A model generated the notes under the pieces. It had not been told where the DNA came from. It was given only the letters and a program-made list of their open reading frames with translations, and searched no databases. A program made the position numbers and the translations under genes. Shown here one piece after another: positions 12,656 to 14,977 of a stretch of DNA of 14,977 nt (position 1 is its first letter; the number at the start of each line of letters is the position of its first letter). Source of the stretch: Planctomycetota bacterium (GTDB lineage: Bacteria; Planctomycetota; JAJSAM01); NCBI GenBank assembly GCA_029932425.1, contig JAOZQC010000005.1:1345-16321 (forward strand). Direction: 5' to 3'.

Positions 12656-14977
12656 ATGCTGCGCAGGATCGGGGGTTGGTTCGTCCTGCTGCTTCTCGCG
12701 GGTCCCGCGGGGGCGATCGAGGAGACGCCCGTCGCCCGCGTGCGGCCGGCGGAGGACGTGGTGGTGGACGGCGACCTCTCGGAGTGGTCGGCCCGGCCGC
12801 CCCTCATCGTCCTCGGGGAGCGGAACCTCGTCCGCGACGAGAAGAGCGGCCTCTCCATGCGCTGGGAAGGGGAGCCGGACCTCTCCGGCCGCTTCTGGAT
12901 CGCCACCACCGCCACCGACCTGGTGATCGCCGGGGACGTGCGGGACGACGACCTCGTCCTCGATCCCCGGCTCTGGTGGATGGGGGATGAGATCGAGGTC
13001 TTCCTCGACACGGAGCTCGACCCTCGCGAGCCCCACCCCGACACCTACGACGCGGACGACTACCAGCTCATCCTCATGCCCCTGGCCCGGGGCCGCACCT
13101 GGGGTTTCGCCAACTTCCGGGGGCGCAGCTCCCGCGGGGACGGAGGCTTCGACGGCGTCCGCGTGGCGGGGAAGAGGAACATCGGTCCGGAGGGCACCTA
13201 TCGCGGCTACCGCTTCGAGGCGGCCATCCCCCTCGTCAACTTCCCGGGCCTTTCCGTCCGGGACGGCGCCCGGATCGGCTTCGACCTCGCCCTCGTGGAC
13301 GCCGACGGGGGCTACGGCCAGAAGAGCTACATGACCTGGAGCGGGCGGCCCGGCCTCGCCGCCCACCCCGACCGGTTCGGCAAGATCCGGTTCTCGGGCA
13401 CCCCGCCGCGGCTGGTCGCCCCCCTCCCTCCCCGGGGGCCGGGCTACCGGGAGCCCCTGGCCATCCTCGCCGGGGCCCTCCTCGCGGCCTTCCTCCTCTG
13501 GCGGTTCCGCCGCTGGCTCATGCCGTTGACCCGGATTCCGGCGCGGACGAAGCTGGTCGTCCTGGGGGGACTGGTGGTCCTCCTGGCGGGAGCGTACGCC
13601 GCCCCCTTCTTCCTGGCGAGCGCCCGGCGCCGCCACCGGGAGTCCCTCCTCGCGGAGAAGGTGCGGGTCCTCGCCGCCACCCTCGAGGAGGCCGGCCGCG
13701 TGGGCTTCCTGGGATCGGAGGAGAGCACTCCCGACCCGGAGCGGGTGCTGGCCCTCCTCACCGGCGGCGCGGTGCCCCCCCCGGAGAGATACGCCTACCG
13801 TCCGGTCTTCGTAGCGGATCCCCGGCTCTCCCGCACCCTCGACGGCACGCCCGTCATCGACTACGCGCTGCGCCTCGACCGGGGGCGGACGGCCCGCTTC
13901 CAGGCCGAGGATCCGGTCGCCGCCGCCTCGGTGTCCCTGGTGCTCGCGTTCGAGACGGACCCCGCGGCGCGCCATCCGCCGGCGGCCGGGGAGGTCCTGG
14001 GGGAGGTCCGCGCCGTGCTGGAGAACGGCCGCGCCGTGGGCCGGGTGCTCCGGTACGGGGAGGACCTGGGCGACCGGGCGGCGGAGAGGGATCCGGCCAC
14101 GCTCCCGCGCGACCTCTCTCTCGCCTGGCGCGACCGGCGCTCCGGAACCCATGCGCTGGAGCTGGGACTTCCGCTCGGAGAGACCGCCCCCCTGGTCCGG
14201 GTCGAGGTGGAGCAGCGCTCGACCCCGGGCTCCCTCGTGGTCCACGGCGCCACCGCCCTCCCCCCCGCCGGGGCCCCGCCGGTTCCCCTTCCTCTCCGGG
14301 CGCGCACGCGGGTGGACGTCCCCACCAACCTCCACGAGGATCGGCCCGCCGGCTCCTCCCTCCTCCTCGGCGCGGATTCGAAGCCCGTCCGGGTCGAGCT
14401 GCATCCTCCCGTGCACCGCCTCTGGCTCTTCGCCGCCGAGCCCGCCCCGCGCCCCGGCGAGGAGCCGGTCCCGGAGGGCGCCGAGCTCGTGACCCTCACC
14501 TTCGTGCACGGGGACGGCACCACCGAGGAACCGGTCCACCTCCGCCACGGTGAGGACCTGCTCGAGGAGCAGCTCACCTCCCCCCGCGCGCCCCCCTCCT
14601 TCCGCGGCGCCGTGGCCTTCCGGTGGACGCCCCCCCGGGCCTGGCCTCTCCACCGGGACGTGGTGACGCTCGCTCCCGACTTCCCGGAGGCGGTGACCGG
14701 CCTCGAGATCGCCCACGTCGGAGGCGCGGGGCCGGTCATCGTGGCGGGACTCACCGAGGGCCGCCGCCTCCCCCATCTCCCGGGCCGCGGCCTGACCCGA
14801 CTGGAGATCGACGGGGGAGCGGGCACCTACCGGCTCTCCCCCGCCACGCGGACCGCCCTCCAGGGGCTCGTGCTCACCTGGTACCGGGGGGGCCGGGCGC
14901 GGTGGACCACCCGCGACCGGGAGACGGTGCTGGGAACCGCCCTCCCGGTGGGAGCCCGGGCCGCCCCGGAGGCGGAG
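12656..14977 (+). CDS. Membrane protein with N-terminal CBM9-like domain, 3'-truncated by window edge
   Basis: The frame is open from the ATG at 12656 for 774 codons to the window end with no stop, so the C-terminus is unseen. An in-frame TAG at 12644 leaves this ATG as the first start. Residues 1-20 (MLRRIGGWFVLLLLAGPAGA) form a good signal peptide. Residues about 33-247 resemble CBM9/DOMON-like beta-sandwich domains: VVVDGDLSEW, WIATTATDLVIAGDVRDDD, DEIEVFLDTE, GYRFEAAIPL and GFDLALVDAD. Two hydrophobic segments follow (about 266-284 and 300-321), separated by a very basic loop. After them come a charged helix (324-346) and a long, beta-rich, Pro/Arg-rich region. Such architectures often front sensor kinases or cyclases, but no catalytic domain is in view. 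Function unknown; probably an envelope sensor (inference). Confidence 0.8.
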   Translation, partial: MLRRIGGWFVLLLLAGPAGAIEETPVARVRPAEDVVVDGDLSEWSARPPLIVLGERNLVRDEKSGLSMRWEGEPDLSGRFWIATTATDLVIAGDVRDDDLVLDPRLWWMGDEIEVFLDTELDPREPHPDTYDADDYQLILMPLARGRTWGFANFRGRSSRGDGGFDGVRVAGKRNIGPEGTYRGYRFEAAIPLVNFPGLSVRDGARIGFDLALVDADGGYGQKSYMTWSGRPGLAAHPDRFGKIRFSGTPPRLVAPLPPRGPGYREPLAILAGALLAAFLLWRFRRWLMPLTRIPARTKLVVLGGLVVLLAGAYAAPFFLASARRRHRESLLAEKVRVLAATLEEAGRVGFLGSEESTPDPERVLALLTGGAVPPPERYAYRPVFVADPRLSRTLDGTPVIDYALRLDRGRTARFQAEDPVAAASVSLVLAFETDPAARHPPAAGEVLGEVRAVLENGRAVGRVLRYGEDLGDRAAERDPATLPRDLSLAWRDRRSGTHALELGLPLGETAPLVRVEVEQRSTPGSLVVHGATALPPAGAPPVPLPLRARTRVDVPTNLHEDRPAGSSLLLGADSKPVRVELHPPVHRLWLFAAEPAPRPGEEPVPEGAELVTLTFVHGDGTTEEPVHLRHGEDLLEEQLTSPRAPPSFRGAVAFRWTPPRAWPLHRDVVTLAPDFPEAVTGLEIAHVGGAGPVIVAGLTEGRRLPHLPGRGLTRLEIDGGAGTYRLSPATRTALQGLVLTWYRGGRARWTTRDRETVLGTALPVGARAAPEAE

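Noticed and set aside
12482..14776. Minus-strand open frame continuous with dinB upstream of its start, opposite the CBM9-like gene
   Set aside because: Only the part after the strong ribosome site at 12487-12495 resembles a protein family; upstream is low-complexity shadow sequence, so this is not a giant fusion protein.

Overview
This is a very GC-rich bacterial window with GGAGG-type ribosome binding sites, densely packed genes and a strong preference for G or C at third codon positions. The gene content (a CdaA-type diadenylate cyclase locus, rpsO-pnp, a REP-associated transposase, a CBM9-like membrane protein) suggests a high-GC Gram-negative-type bacterium. Acidobacteriota or a deltaproteobacteria-like lineage would fit, but nothing here fixes the phylum.

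Positions 1-7204 hold one co-directional run of eight genes: cdaA (5' end outside the window), cdaR, glmM, a PhzF-family gene, tsaB, alr, manC and ruvX. All seven junctions are 4-base ATGA or GTGA stop/start overlaps, so this is very probably one translationally coupled operon. It combines c-di-AMP synthesis and its regulator with envelope precursor enzymes (glucosamine-1-phosphate, D-alanine, GDP-mannose) and two RNA-maturation factors (tsaB for tRNA t6A, ruvX for 16S rRNA).

Positions 7205-7837 are non-coding. They hold a terminator-like hairpin, a head-to-tail duplication of a 181-184 base unit whose last 70 bases are almost unchanged between copies, and a candidate promoter. Then come rpsO and pnp in the widely conserved order. 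The PNPase has an unusual Arg/Gly-rich C-terminal tail.

Positions 10570-12009 are a REP/RAYT module between the convergent genes pnp and dinB. A REP-associated tyrosine transposase with a C-terminal helix-turn-helix is bracketed by a perfect 32-base inverted repeat, with one copy on the left and about two and a half tandem copies (28-base period) on the right. The right array has entered the 3' end of the DinB-family gene on the minus strand. That reading frame now runs through the repeats and about 250 bases antisense into the transposase gene.

From 12656 to the window end there is an open, unfinished gene on the plus strand: a signal peptide, a CBM9-like sugar-binding-type domain, two membrane segments and a long beta-rich region. 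It looks like the sensory half of a large membrane protein. No CRISPR array, tRNA or rRNA gene was seen. The most unusual part is the REP/RAYT module and its effect on dinB.
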